A stretch of DNA of 64,000 nt. It comes from Pseudomonas fragi. GTDB taxonomy: Bacteria > Pseudomonadota > Gammaproteobacteria > Pseudomonadales > Pseudomonadaceae. The position numbers and the translations under genes are program-made. The notes below the pieces were generated by a model, which worked only from the letters and a program-made list of their open reading frames with translations, was not told the origin of the DNA and searched no databases. Within the stretch, counting starts at the first letter, position 1; each line of letters begins with the position of its first letter. Of this stretch, positions 1 to 9,169 are shown piece after piece. The stretch lies in contig NZ_NQKQ01000007.1 of NCBI RefSeq assembly GCF_002269505.1, positions 124,001-188,000 on the forward strand, given 5' to 3'.

Positions 1-2
1 TT

Positions 3-911
3 TACGAGCGCTACTTTGGTGTCCTGAATCCTGAAGGCCAGCACGGTGCAATGTCGATGACCAAGTCGGTGGTTGGCACCATGGGCGCGATGCTGGTGGC
101 TGATGGCACACTGGATGCCAATAAAAAAATTGCAGAGTATGTGCCGGAGCTGGCCAAGTCGGCTTTTGGCAACGCCACTTTGCGCCAGGTGCTGGACATG
201 ACCACGGGGCTCAAATACAGCGAAGATTATGCCGACCCCAATGCTGAAGTCTGGAAGCATGCACAGGCCGGTAATCCGCTGCCCAAACCCAAGGACTACA
301 CCGGCCCGCAAAGTTATATGGAATATTTGCAGACGGTCGAACCTGAGGGGGAGCACGGCGAGGCCTTCGCCTATAAAACCGTGAACACCGATGTGCTGGG
401 GTGGGTGATTGCGCGGGCGACAGGGCGCAACGTCGCGCAATTGCTCTCGGAAAAAATCTGGCAACGTATCGGCGCTGAACAATCGGCGTATTTCACCGTC
501 GATTCCATCGGCACTCCGTTTGCGGGCGGCGGTTTGAATACCGGGCTACGGGACATGGCCCGTTTTGGCGAGATGATCCGTAACAATGGCCAGTATCTTG
601 GGCAGCAAATCGTACCCAAGGCGGTTGTGGATGACATTCGCGGTGGCGGCGATAAAGCAGCCTTCGCAAAAGCCGGTTACGACCTGCTCAAGGGCGCCAG
701 TTACCGCGACATGTGGTGGGTGACGCACAACGCTGATGGTGCCTTTATGGCTCGCGGTGTTTACGGCCAACGTACCTACATCGATCCGAAAGCCGAAATG
801 GTCATCGTGCGTTACGCCTCCAACCCGATTGCCAGTAACTCGGCGAATGATCCGGTGACCATCCCGGCCTTTGAGGCCCTGGCGAAACAGTTGATCAGCC
901 ACCCGGACTGA
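3..911 (+). CDS. Serine hydrolase, beta-lactamase / 6-aminohexanoate-dimer hydrolase family (5' truncated)
   Basis: The reading frame is open from the first bases, so the N-terminus lies outside the window; 302 residues are visible. The SMTK motif near visible residue 18 matches the SxxK nucleophile box of class C beta-lactamase-like enzymes, and YKTVN near residue 122 fits the Y-x-N box. The rest resembles NylB-type esterases and amide hydrolases in the beta-lactamase fold. The substrate cannot be told from sequence; many Pseudomonas members are periplasmic, but the signal region is not visible. A REP cluster follows the stop. Confidence 0.85.
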   Translation, partial: YERYFGVLNPEGQHGAMSMTKSVVGTMGAMLVADGTLDANKKIAEYVPELAKSAFGNATLRQVLDMTTGLKYSEDYADPNAEVWKHAQAGNPLPKPKDYTGPQSYMEYLQTVEPEGEHGEAFAYKTVNTDVLGWVIARATGRNVAQLLSEKIWQRIGAEQSAYFTVDSIGTPFAGGGLNTGLRDMARFGEMIRNNGQYLGQQIVPKAVVDDIRGGGDKAAFAKAGYDLLKGASYRDMWWVTHNADGAFMARGVYGQRTYIDPKAEMVIVRYASNPIASNSANDPVTIPAFEALAKQLISHPD

Positions 912-950
912 CTACCGCAAAAAACTGTTGCTGGCATTGCCCATCCATTT

Positions 951-1110
951 GTGGGAGCGGGCTAGCCCGCGATGGCATCCCTGCGATTTAACAGACCGAC
1001 CGCAGTGTCTGCATCGCAGGCAAGCCAGCCCCCCACAGTTAGTGCGGTGCCCACTAAATCTGCAATTACCCCCCGCAGCTCTTGTGGGGGCTGGCTTTCC
1101 CTCGATGGTC
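951..1110. repeat. Cluster of three REP elements
   Basis: Three copies of the Pseudomonas REP type lie in the gap after the serine hydrolase: a forward copy at about 951-976 (GTGGGAGCGGGC core), an inverted copy at about 1012-1036 and a diverged forward copy at about 1083-1110. They fill much of the 388-bp gap. The remaining bases up to 1299 hold the cfa promoter region. Confidence 0.8.
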
Positions 1111-1299
1111 ATTTCTGGGCTGGCTGTTACTCGCAGATAGCGTAAAGCCCGAAGCCCGGCAGGGGTTGAGGTCTGCGTGAAAGTGATTCGGACAAATGGT
1201 CGCGTCCGCTCTAGCGTCTACCTCTTGTCCGTGAAACTGACAGTTTTGGTTATTCGTCTAACCTATAGTTTTGATATCTGAAATGAAGGAGGAACAAAG

Positions 1300-2484
1300 A
1301 TGCTCGCGCAACTTCCACCGGCCTTACAGAAACTTCAACTTCCATTACGGCTAAGGCTCTGGGACGGACACGAGTTCAATTTCGGCCCGACGCCCAGCGT
1401 CACAATCGTGGTCAAGGACCCGACCCTGGTGTCTCAATTCACCCACCCCAGCCTCGACTTGCTGGGCAGCGCTTTCGTTGAGGGCCGGCTTGAGCTGGAA
1501 GGCTCTATCAGCGAAGCGATCCGGGTCTGCGATGAACTGAGCCAGGCGCTGGTGGACGATGATGAAAACACCCCGCCACCCCGGGTCTATCACGACAAGG
1601 CGACCGACGCCGAATCCATCTCTTATCACTACGACCTGTCCAACGACTTCTATCAGCTGTGGCTCGACCACGACATGGCCTATTCCTGCGGTTATTTTGA
1701 AACCGGGGAAGAGAGCCTGGACGAAGCCCAGCAAGCCAAGTTTCGTCTGCTGTGCCGCAAGCTGCGACTCAAGCCCGGCGAATACTTGCTGGATGTTGGC
1801 TGCGGTTGGGGCGGGCTGGCGCGGTTTGCCGCACGTGAATATGGGGTCAAGGTGTTCGGGATTACCCTGAGCAAGGAACAACTCAAACTTGCCCGTGAGC
1901 GCGTTAACGCTGAAGGCCTGCAAGACAAGGTTGACCTGCAACTGCTTGATTATCGCGACTTGCCGCAGGATGGACGGTTCGACAAGATCGTCAGCGTCGG
2001 GATGTTTGAACACGTCGGCCATGCCAACCTGCGCGAATATTGCGAAATCCTCTCCAGGGCCGTACGCGAGGGCGGGCTTGTGATGAACCACGGGATAACG
2101 TCCAAGCACACCGATGGTCGTCAGGTTGGCCGGGGTGCGGGGGACTTTATCGATCGTTATGTGTTTCCCAATGGTGAGCTGCCGCATCTGTCGATGATGA
2201 CAGCCGAAATCAGCGAGGCCGGGTTGGAAGTGGTCGATGTTGAAAGCCTGCGTCTGCATTACGCGCGCACGCTGGAACATTGGAGCCAGCGCCTGGAGAA
2301 CAAGCTGGACGCTGCTGCCAAGCAAGTGCCGGAGCAGGCTCTACGGATCTGGCGTTTGTATCTGGCGGGTTGTGCCTACGCCTTTGCCCATGGCTGGATC
2401 AACATCGACCAGATTCTGGCGACCAAGCCCCATGCCGATGGCTCGCTGGAACTGCCACCGACCCGGGCGGATATTTATCGCTGA
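1300..2484 (+). CDS. cfa: Cyclopropane-fatty-acyl-phospholipid synthase
   Basis: Transfers a methylene group from S-adenosylmethionine to cis double bonds of membrane phospholipid acyl chains, a stationary-phase and stress adaptation of the inner membrane. The 394-residue length is typical. The SAM-binding loop LLDVGCGWGG lies at residues 163-172, and the family block YHYDLSNDFY at 109-118. The ATG follows a strong AAGGAGGA ribosome site. A sequence resembling a sigma-S type -10 element (CTAACCTATAG) lies about 40 bp upstream; sigma-S control is known for cfa in pseudomonads and is inferred here. The stop overlaps the convergent gene by 10 bp. Confidence 0.95.
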   Translation: MLAQLPPALQKLQLPLRLRLWDGHEFNFGPTPSVTIVVKDPTLVSQFTHPSLDLLGSAFVEGRLELEGSISEAIRVCDELSQALVDDDENTPPPRVYHDKATDAESISYHYDLSNDFYQLWLDHDMAYSCGYFETGEESLDEAQQAKFRLLCRKLRLKPGEYLLDVGCGWGGLARFAAREYGVKVFGITLSKEQLKLARERVNAEGLQDKVDLQLLDYRDLPQDGRFDKIVSVGMFEHVGHANLREYCEILSRAVREGGLVMNHGITSKHTDGRQVGRGAGDFIDRYVFPNGELPHLSMMTAEISEAGLEVVDVESLRLHYARTLEHWSQRLENKLDAAAKQVPEQALRIWRLYLAGCAYAFAHGWINIDQILATKPHADGSLELPPTRADIYR

Positions 2485-2960
2485 GTGTGGTTTTCCCAAG
2501 TGATGGGCAGGGGGTCTTGTTGGGTATTGATGTCCAGAACAAAGCGCCCGTCCTGGAGGCCAATGTTTTGATCGACCTGGGCCAGGGCTTTTTGCTCGAA
2601 CGTCAGTGAGTTCTTGTTGAACACAAGATCGTGGCGGGCAACATTGCCGCCCCAGTCCGGTGAGGGGAGGGAGATGTAACTGATGCGGTAGTGGTCGTCA
2701 GTGAAATCTCCCTCCACCACATACACCCCGTAGTGGTTCTCGCCAGGTGAGATGATTTTGTAGAGACCATTGTCGTAGTAGTACAGCACCGCTTCTTCAA
2801 AGGGTTTTTCGCTGTACATCTTCTTGTAGTGCAGCCGGTGGATAAACGTTGGCTGGCCCACTTCTACGCTGATTAGCGGCGGGGAGTGAGGTGTGACCCT
2901 GGCTTGAGCTGAAGCCAGTGTGCTGATGCTGAAGAGCACGCCCATTAGCGATAATCGCAT
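2475..2960 (-). CDS. Hypothetical secreted protein
   Basis: A 161-residue protein with a signal peptide (hydrophobic GVLFSISTLASA, cleavage probably after ASA around residue 18). The ATG is preceded by an AAGGAA ribosome site. The mature part is polar and has no motif I recognise. It is convergent with cfa, overlapping it by 10 bp, and lies downstream of the cardiolipin synthase gene on the same strand, separated by a hairpin. A periplasmic location is inferred; function unknown. Confidence 0.7.
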   Translation of the reverse strand: MRLSLMGVLFSISTLASAQARVTPHSPPLISVEVGQPTFIHRLHYKKMYSEKPFEEAVLYYYDNGLYKIISPGENHYGVYVVEGDFTDDHYRISYISLPSPDWGGNVARHDLVFNKNSLTFEQKALAQVDQNIGLQDGRFVLDINTQQDPLPITWENHTQR

Positions 2961-2977
2961 TTTTTTTATTCCTTACG

Positions 2978-3009
2978 CTGAACGGCCCGGGTTATTCCGG
3001 GCCGTTCAG
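2978..3009 (-). terminator. Hairpin downstream of cardiolipin synthase
   Basis: Perfect 13-bp arms (CTGAACGGCCCGG and its complement) with a 6-base loop, 60 bp past the cls stop. No good T-run follows on the minus strand, so rho-independent termination is plausible but not certain. Confidence 0.5.
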
Positions 3010-3069
3010 TTTATGGAAACCTGCTTGGTGCTTTGCCTGCTCCGAGAAATTTAGATCCTTCCTACAAGC

Positions 3070-4509
3070 TTATAAAACTGGCGAAACCAGACGGGCCACT
3101 CGCATACCTAGCTGCTGCAAGCGGTGTGTGGCCTTGATATCCGCTTCGGTAATTTCACGGGCCAGGGCGAAGTCATCGAGCAACATGTGCTCGACCTGCC
3201 GGGCGAAGTCTTCATCGACCGTCAGCAGCATGACTTCAAAGTTAAGACGGAACGAACGGTTGTCCATATTGGCGCTGCCAATAGCGCTGATCTCATCATC
3301 AACCAACACTACTTTCTGGTGCACAAAGCCGGGTTGATAGCGGAAGATTCGCACGCCTGCGCGCACCGCTTCGAAGGCATACAGACTGGATGCGGCATAC
3401 ACAATTTTATGGTCCGGGCGAGACGGAATCAGGATGCGTACATCCACACCGCGCAGCACGGCGAGCCTGAGCGCGGAGAACACCGCTTCGTCAGGCACAA
3501 AATAGGGGCTGGTAATCCATACCCTGTGATTGGCTGCATGGATGGCCTCAACGAAAAACAGCGAGCAGGTTTCGTATGGATCTGCCGGGCCGCTGGCCAG
3601 GAACTGGCAAAGTACGCCACCGTCCGGGTAGCTCTGTGGCAGAAGCAGGGGAGGCAGTTTACGGGCGGCCCAGAACCAGTCTTCGGCAAAGGACTCCTGC
3701 AGGCAGGCGACTACAGGGCCGGTAACCTCTACATGAGTATCACGCCACGGCGACAGTGGCGGCTTGGCTCCAAGGTACTCGTCACCTACGTTGTGCCCGC
3801 CGACAAAACCGCGCACGCCATCCACAACTACCACTTTGCGATGGTTACGGAAGTTGACCTGGAAACGACTGATCCAGCCGCCACGGGTGGCAAACGCATA
3901 AGTTTGCACACCACCTGCGCGTAAGGTCTCGGCATAAACTTTTGGTAAGGCATGGCTGCCGATGCTGTCATACAGCAGATGCACCGCGACGCCTTGCGCG
4001 GCTTTTTCGAGCAGGAGTGCGTGCAGCTTCATGCCCAGGTCATCGTCGTGGATGATAAAAAACTGCACCAGCACCACCTCCTTGGCTGAGCGAATGGCAT
4101 CGAAAATGGCGTCAAATGTCGCCGTGCCATTGATCAACAGGCGCACGCTGTTGTTGGCCAGGCATGGCATGCGGCCTAGCCTGGGCATTGCGCGCAGCGA
4201 GGCGTAGGCTTTTGAATTGCGTGCGGCCAGGGCTTCCTCGACCCATGGCCGCCAGCTCAGATGGGTGATGGCTTCACGCATTTCCTGGTTGGCATCGCGT
4301 CGGGCGCGAATGTAGTCGTCAAAAGTACTGCGGCCAAAGATCAGATACGGGATCAGCGTGAAGTAAGGAATAAAGAACAGCGACATGGCCCAGGCAATCG
4401 AGCCCTGCGCAGTCCTGACCGTAAGCACTGCATGCACGGCGGCAATCAGGCCTAAGCTGTGGATTAATAAAATCAGATAACCAAGTACGTGCGGGCCTAG
4501 ATAATCCAT
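3070..4509 (-). CDS. cls: Cardiolipin synthase, phospholipase D type
   Basis: Condenses two phosphatidylglycerol molecules to cardiolipin and glycerol at the inner membrane. The 479-residue protein has two N-terminal membrane segments (about residues 8-30 and 38-58), then two HKD phospholipase-D motifs: HRKVVVVD at 223-230 and HQKVVLVDD near 400, each with downstream Gly/Ser-Asn residues. Length and layout match ClsA. The ATG is preceded by AAGGAT. It appears monocistronic, with a hairpin after the stop and a divergent DUF3617 gene upstream. Confidence 0.95.
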   Translation of the reverse strand: MDYLGPHVLGYLILLIHSLGLIAAVHAVLTVRTAQGSIAWAMSLFFIPYFTLIPYLIFGRSTFDDYIRARRDANQEMREAITHLSWRPWVEEALAARNSKAYASLRAMPRLGRMPCLANNSVRLLINGTATFDAIFDAIRSAKEVVLVQFFIIHDDDLGMKLHALLLEKAAQGVAVHLLYDSIGSHALPKVYAETLRAGGVQTYAFATRGGWISRFQVNFRNHRKVVVVDGVRGFVGGHNVGDEYLGAKPPLSPWRDTHVEVTGPVVACLQESFAEDWFWAARKLPPLLLPQSYPDGGVLCQFLASGPADPYETCSLFFVEAIHAANHRVWITSPYFVPDEAVFSALRLAVLRGVDVRILIPSRPDHKIVYAASSLYAFEAVRAGVRIFRYQPGFVHQKVVLVDDEISAIGSANMDNRSFRLNFEVMLLTVDEDFARQVEHMLLDDFALAREITEADIKATHRLQQLGMRVARLVSPVL

Positions 4510-4643
4510 GCGTATCCTTACTCCAAAATGTCTAATGCCAGTACTAACAGACCATGATCTGTTATGAATGTCCTATTTGTTTGCGGGCGCAACACTTGCC
4601 CTTTTTTGACGTCTAACGCTGACAATCGCGTAGGAGTTGCTTG

Positions 4644-5162
4644 ATGAATGTTCGTCTGCTTGGGCTGTTCATGGCCTGTGGTTTGTCGATTCCTGTGGCT
4701 CAGGCCCAGATGCTGCAACCGGGGCTTTGGGAACTCAGCTCCAGCAATATGCAGGTAGATGGCCAACAGCTGCCTGAACTGCAGGTAATGTTAGGCCAAT
4801 TACAGAATATGCTGACCCCGGAACAAAAAGCCCAACTGGAAAGCCAGGGGCTGACCATGGCGGGTAAAGGTGTGCGGGTGTGCCTGACGCCCGAGCAAGT
4901 GAAGTCAGACAACATTCCACTGACCGATCCCAAGTCGGGATGTAACCAGCAGATCACTGAGCGTAGTGGAAATCAGTGGAAGTTTCGCTTTAGTTGTCCA
5001 AAAGCCCAGGGCGCAGGTGTGGCAACGTTTGCCAGTGATCGTGAATTCACCACCCAAGTAAATGGCACCTTTAATGCGACCGGGATTCAGCAGAAGGGCA
5101 GCATGGATACCCGTGCTGTGTGGTTGGGACAAAACTGTGGAACAGTTAAACCGCGTACCTGA
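4644..5162 (+). CDS. DUF3617 family periplasmic protein
   Basis: A 172-residue protein with a clear signal peptide (VRLLGLFMACGLSIPVAQAQ). The sequence MLQPGLWELSS after cleavage and the C-terminal Cys-containing region (two Cys pairs) are typical of the DUF3617 family, small secreted proteins of unknown role. The ATG at 4644 is chosen over an in-frame TTG at 4641 because TAGGAG sits 7 bases before it. The gene is convergent with the carbonic anhydrase gene, with the stops adjacent. Confidence 0.8.
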   Translation: MNVRLLGLFMACGLSIPVAQAQMLQPGLWELSSSNMQVDGQQLPELQVMLGQLQNMLTPEQKAQLESQGLTMAGKGVRVCLTPEQVKSDNIPLTDPKSGCNQQITERSGNQWKFRFSCPKAQGAGVATFASDREFTTQVNGTFNATGIQQKGSMDTRAVWLGQNCGTVKPRT

Positions 5163-5723
5163 TCAGAACTCGTTTTGCAGCGCTTTATAGCCGCGCACCA
5201 AATCCACATTGGTGCGCGCTACATCCTCTGAAAATTCCGATGCGCTGACACTGACCGGCGCAAACTGGCTCAGATCCGTGTTTGGTCCGATACGGGTAGT
5301 GGACGGCACATAGAAGTTAGCCGGCAGGTCGCGGCCATCGACGACCGAGTTATGCCGCACCACGCAGCCGTCACCCAGCTCGCAATTGAACAGCACACTG
5401 TTGAAGCCGATAAACACTCGATCGCCCACACGGCATGGCCCGTGAACAATGGAGCGGTGCGCAATCGAGGTGCTTTCGCCGATGGTGACCGCTGCGCCCG
5501 ACTTTGAATGAATGACCACGCCGTCCTGGATATTTGAATTGGCGCCGATGCTGATCGGTTGCATGCCGCCGTCCTGGTCAACTTCATCAGCGCGGATCAC
5601 CGCGTAGGGGCCGACAAATACGTTTTCGCCGATCACCACTTTGCCGCAGATGATGGCTGTTCTGTCGACATAAGCGGACTCGGCGATTTGCGGTAAATCA
5701 CCTGATGGATTTTTTCGGATCAT
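5163..5723 (-). CDS. Gamma-class carbonic anhydrase-like protein
   Basis: A left-handed beta-helix protein of 186 residues built of hexapeptide repeats (for example IGANSN, VIGENV). His72, His89 and His94 have the spacing of the metal-binding histidines of CamH-type gamma-carbonic anhydrases, which hydrate CO2. Its ATG overlaps the stop of the ZnuA-like gene (ATGA), so it is the last gene of the folE2-led operon. A gamma-carbonic anhydrase next to folE2 and amidase genes is known in Pseudomonas Zur regulons. There it is thought to replace zinc-dependent beta-type enzymes, perhaps using another metal; that role is inferred here. Confidence 0.85.
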   Translation of the reverse strand: MIRKNPSGDLPQIAESAYVDRTAIICGKVVIGENVFVGPYAVIRADEVDQDGGMQPISIGANSNIQDGVVIHSKSGAAVTIGESTSIAHRSIVHGPCRVGDRVFIGFNSVLFNCELGDGCVVRHNSVVDGRDLPANFYVPSTTRIGPNTDLSQFAPVSVSASEFSEDVARTNVDLVRGYKALQNEF

Positions 5724-6611
5724 GGTGTGCTCAGCGCGTTGTGCAGAGTGTTGAGGTTGTACTCGAACAGGCCAAGAAAAGTACTGGCCGGACCTTCACT
5801 TGCTAGGGCATCGGAGTACAGCGTGCCACCGATCTGTGCGCCGCTTTCATCGGCAATTTGCTGCAGCAGGCGCGAGTCTTTGATGTTCTCCATAAACACG
5901 GCTTTGACCTTGTCGGCCCGTATCTGGCGAATCAGCGAAGCGACTTCAGCGGCCGAAGGTTCGCGCTCAGTGGACAAGCCCTGAGGAGCCATAAAGGCGA
6001 TGCCATATGCCTGGCCCAAATACCCGAACGCATCATGGGAGGTCACGATACGGCGATTGCCGGCGGGCAGGTTGCCCAGCTTTGCTTTGGCTTCTGCTTG
6101 CAGCCGATCCAGTTCTTTCAGATAAGTCGCGCGGTTGCGGTTGAAGTCTGCTTCGTCGGCCGGATCAGCCTTGATCAGCGCTTGGGTAATGTTATTCACA
6201 TACAGTTTGGCGTTCGTCAGGTTGTGCCAGGCGTGAGGGTCGGGGATGGTTTCGCCATCTTCCTCCATCGTGTGTGCGGCCACTCCGTGACTGGCCGTGA
6301 CGATAGCACCAGGGGTTTCGGTACTGGTCACCAGGCGGTCTAGCCAAGGCTCGAACCCCAAGCCATTTTTGATAATGACCTTGGCATTGAGCAACGCCTT
6401 GGCATCGTCCGGGGTAGGTTCGTAGGTATGAGCATCTTCATCAGGACCGACCAAAGCACTGACCTGAATATGCTCGCCGCCGATGGCCCGGGTCATGTCG
6501 CCCGAGGATACTGAAGCTGGCAACCACAGGTATTTTTGCTGTTTGAGCCGCAACGCAAAGCGATGACCCCATCGCCAGACACACACTGAAAATCACGGGT
6601 AGAGCACGCAT
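5720..6611 (-). pseudogene. ZnuA-like metal-binding periplasmic protein, frameshifted
   Basis: Solute-binding subunit of a zinc-type ABC transporter. The signal peptide and first strand (MRALPVIFSVCLAMGSS through VVASFSILG) start at an ATG at 6611 with a GAGGTG ribosome site. The rest (DMTRAIGG, EDAHTYEPTP, DPHAWHN) lies in another frame. The switch is at a GGG run (plus-strand CCC, 6501-6503): removing one G restores a continuous protein of about 296 residues with the family-typical junction SILGDM. The uninterrupted downstream frame could only start at 6586 and would lack a signal peptide. This is either a real inactivating frameshift or a sequencing error. It lies between the permease gene and the carbonic anhydrase gene. 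Confidence 0.8.
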
Positions 6612-6622
6612 CGTGTTGCACC

Positions 6623-7489
6623 TCATTGGGATGACAGCAAAGGTGGTCGGCGCAGCAAGCCGTGTACCGGACCGAAAATGACAGATAACGCATAGCCACA
6701 ACCCGCTACCAGCACGATGGCCGGACCGCTTGGTAGTGAGTAATAAAACGACAGCAGCAGGCCCAACCAGACTGAAGCGCAGCCAATGGCAGCCGAGATC
6801 AGGATCAGTACCGGTAGCCGACGGCTCCAGAACCGCGAGGCAATGGCGGGCAGCATCATCAAACCAACGACCATTAATGCGCCGATGGCCTGAAAGCCGA
6901 TCACCAGGTTCAGGACCACCAAGGTCAGAAAGAGGCCGTGGGCCAGTGGCCCCAATCGGCTGACACTGCGAAGGAAGAGAGGGTCCAGGGTGTCCAGCAA
7001 CAATGGGCGGTAGATGACTGCCATCAACAGCATGCTGAAGCCGGTTACCCAAAGCATGCCCGTCAGTGTTTGACTGTCGACCGCCAGTGCTGAACCGAAC
7101 AGCAGGTGGAGCAGATCCAGACGTTTACCGGCCATGCCCAGGATCAATATGCCGCTGGCTAATGAGATCGGATAAATCGCAGCGAGACTGGCATCTTCAC
7201 GTAAGCCGGTGCGCCGGGTGATCCAGGCTGACAGCCCGGCCATGCTCAAACCCGCCCCCAACCCGCCCAAGGTTAAAGCGGGCAAGCTCAAGCCAGCGAA
7301 CCAAAAGCCCAGTGCGGCACCAGGCAAAATGCCGTGTGCGACTGCATCTCCAATCAGGCTCATGCGCCTCAAGATCAAAAAAACGCCCAGTGGTGCCGTG
7401 CTACACGCCAGCACCAAACCGCCCAACAAGGCTCGGCGCATAAATACAAATTCCTGGAATGGCTGCCATAACTGGCTGGCGATAACCAT
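6623..7489 (-). CDS. ZnuB-like metal ABC transporter permease
   Basis: A 288-residue polytopic inner-membrane protein with about 8 hydrophobic segments, of the ABC-3 (ZnuB/TroC) permease family. GDAVAHGILPG near residues 47-57 is the family signature. It would carry zinc or a similar divalent metal with the adjacent ATPase and binding protein. Its ATG overlaps the ATPase stop by one base (TGATG), indicating translational coupling. This transporter has no zur gene beside it, so it is probably an accessory system rather than the housekeeping znu operon. Confidence 0.9.
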   Translation of the reverse strand: MVIASQLWQPFQEFVFMRRALLGGLVLACSTAPLGVFLILRRMSLIGDAVAHGILPGAALGFWFAGLSLPALTLGGLGAGLSMAGLSAWITRRTGLREDASLAAIYPISLASGILILGMAGKRLDLLHLLFGSALAVDSQTLTGMLWVTGFSMLLMAVIYRPLLLDTLDPLFLRSVSRLGPLAHGLFLTLVVLNLVIGFQAIGALMVVGLMMLPAIASRFWSRRLPVLILISAAIGCASVWLGLLLSFYYSLPSGPAIVLVAGCGYALSVIFGPVHGLLRRPPLLSSQ

Positions 7490-8148
7490 CAGGCGACCTG
7501 CGACGGGTTAATCAATTGCATCGTCGGCGCCAATACGGTGCCGCTGCTTTTAATCAATAGCGCTTGGGGAATATGCTTTCGAACGGCAGTGAGGTCATGG
7601 CACACAACCACTAACGTTCGCCCTTCGGTTTGCCATGTCTGGATATGCTGCCAGAGCAATTCTTGCCCCAGTTCATCGAGAGCCGCATGGGGTTCATCCA
7701 GCAGTAAGAGCGGAGCATCTGCAAGGCATAAGCGGGCCAGCAGCGAACGCTGTAATTCGCCCCCCGACAAGGCCATGAGCGGGCGATGCTCCAGGCCGTC
7801 CAAATGCCAGTCGGTTAATACCGCATTTAACTTGTCGCTTCTTTGTTGGGCTGTTTGATTCTTGCCCCAGAAACCCGCAGCCACCAACTCTTGCAAACTG
7901 ATGGGAAATTGCCGGTCCATAAATTGCTGTTGCGGCATAAAGGCCACGTTACCCCGCCGTGGAACATCCAGCAGAACTTTCCCCGACAGTGGTTTTTGCA
8001 GCCCGGCAATTACTTTGAGCAAACTGCTTTTGCCACAACCATTGGCGCCGATAACGGCGGTGAGGCTGCCTTTGGCCAGGTTCATATTCAGCGCTGGAGT
8101 GAGGGGCTGACCAGGGACGCCCCAAGTAAGACCTAGGCAACTGATCAT
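7489..8148 (-). CDS. ZnuC-like metal ABC transporter ATP-binding protein
   Basis: ATPase subunit energising metal uptake, 219 residues. Walker A GANGCGKS is at residues 34-41, signature LSGGE near 131, and Walker B LLLLDEP follows. The ATG at 8148 is chosen because it shares one base with the folE2 stop (TAATG); a longer reading uses a TTG at 8166. Tight overlaps on both sides make it part of the folE2-led operon, consistent with Zur control from the palindrome at 9074. Confidence 0.9.
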   Translation of the reverse strand: MISCLGLTWGVPGQPLTPALNMNLAKGSLTAVIGANGCGKSSLLKVIAGLQKPLSGKVLLDVPRRGNVAFMPQQQFMDRQFPISLQELVAAGFWGKNQTAQQRSDKLNAVLTDWHLDGLEHRPLMALSGGELQRSLLARLCLADAPLLLLDEPHAALDELGQELLWQHIQTWQTEGRTLVVVCHDLTAVRKHIPQALLIKSSGTVLAPTMQLINPSQVA

Positions 8149-9041
8149 TACGTATCCCAATTCCAATAGCTTTCGGCCACGGCGTCATGGCTATGCAAAC
8201 TTTCTGCGTGAACAACTTTAAGCTTGAACGCCTCCACGCCAGAAGTTTTCTGCAATACCGTGTTGAGCCGTCGGGCTGCGTCCTCACAGAACATCAAGTT
8301 TTGACCATTGGCCAGTGCGAAGGCTTGTTCGTCGGCGCGCTTTACGGCTGTTTGAACGGCAGTTCCTAGTGCGTCTTCGGCGTTGTCGATGATTTTCTCT
8401 AGCGGCAGTAGTGGGTACTGGTGCCCCAGACGAACCGATAAATGTGCGGCACTGCGTTGGCTGTGTGGTGTGGCCACGATACCTTTTGAGCTGCCGAGCC
8501 AGGCAAGAACATCTGCGTGTTGCAGTGATGTGTTGGCGAAATCATCGATGAATTGTTGCTGTATTAATTGCCGAGCGAGAGCTGCTGAGCAGGGGCATGT
8601 GGAGGAGTAACTCACTAAAATTTTTAGTTCCACGTGGAACATTCCGTTTTTCAAACTCGCTTCAATGCTTGCCGGATAGCTTTTCCAGCCTGCCAACGGG
8701 CTTACTAACGCCGGACGTTTGAGCAGCAAATCGCTGTGAATTCGCACGTAGGCCTTGGTGGATAAACCTTCATGGCTATCAATAAAGCGCTGCAGAAGTT
8801 GCCTGAGCAGGGCGGGCGTCAGGTTTTCTGTTTCCAGTTGATCCAGCGCCAGGTATAGGCGAGACATGTGAATGCCCCGAGCAGTGGCGTCTACGAGATT
8901 GACTCCGGCATCTATTTTCGCGCTGAGGCGTTGGCCGTCAATTAATACGGGGGAAGCAATGCCGCACATGCCTACCCATTCAAGCGCCATTGCTTGCTGG
9001 GATGACTGCGCGGCGACATCCGGCAAAGTCAGCGCATTCAT
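8148..9041 (-). CDS. folE2: GTP cyclohydrolase FolE2 (type IB)
   Basis: Catalyses the first step of tetrahydrofolate synthesis from GTP. This type IB form can work with metals other than zinc and so backs up the zinc-dependent FolE under zinc limitation (established for the family). The 297-residue length fits. Visible landmarks are the N-terminal LPDVAAQ, the CPCSAALAR segment carrying the metal-ligand Cys, and SQRSAAHLSV. It is the first gene of a leftward operon whose start lies 33 bp from a Zur-like palindrome shared with the divergent amidase gene. No strong ribosome site is visible at the ATG. Confidence 0.93.
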   Translation of the reverse strand: MNALTLPDVAAQSSQQAMALEWVGMCGIASPVLIDGQRLSAKIDAGVNLVDATARGIHMSRLYLALDQLETENLTPALLRQLLQRFIDSHEGLSTKAYVRIHSDLLLKRPALVSPLAGWKSYPASIEASLKNGMFHVELKILVSYSSTCPCSAALARQLIQQQFIDDFANTSLQHADVLAWLGSSKGIVATPHSQRSAAHLSVRLGHQYPLLPLEKIIDNAEDALGTAVQTAVKRADEQAFALANGQNLMFCEDAARRLNTVLQKTSGVEAFKLKVVHAESLHSHDAVAESYWNWDT

Positions 9042-9073
9042 AAGGTGAGATCCGTCGCAGAGTGTTTTGACAT

Positions 9074-9086
9074 GTTATATTATAAC
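9074..9086. promoter_or_regulatory. Zur box between folE2 and the amidase gene
   Basis: Perfect 13-bp palindrome GTTATATTATAAC centred at 9080, with flanks extending the match to the proteobacterial Zur consensus (16 of 19 positions of AATGTTATANTATAACATT by eye). Its place in the only divergent gap of the cluster supports control of both directions. Confidence 0.8.
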
Positions 9087-9169
9087 TATTAAGTCGACGA
9101 TGCTTTTTTTGCTGGGGCAAACACACAGCAATGTTGAGTACGGATGCTCCCTTATCTGCGGTACAGGCC

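Noticed and set aside
912..1140. Short open frames on both strands over 912-1140
   Set aside because: They lie within the REP cluster, whose symmetry creates open frames on both strands.
6441..7052. 203-residue minus-strand frame overlapping the ZnuB-like gene
   Set aside because: Only its last part is meaningful, as the N-terminal reading frame of the frameshifted ZnuA-like protein; the rest is a shadow of the permease gene.
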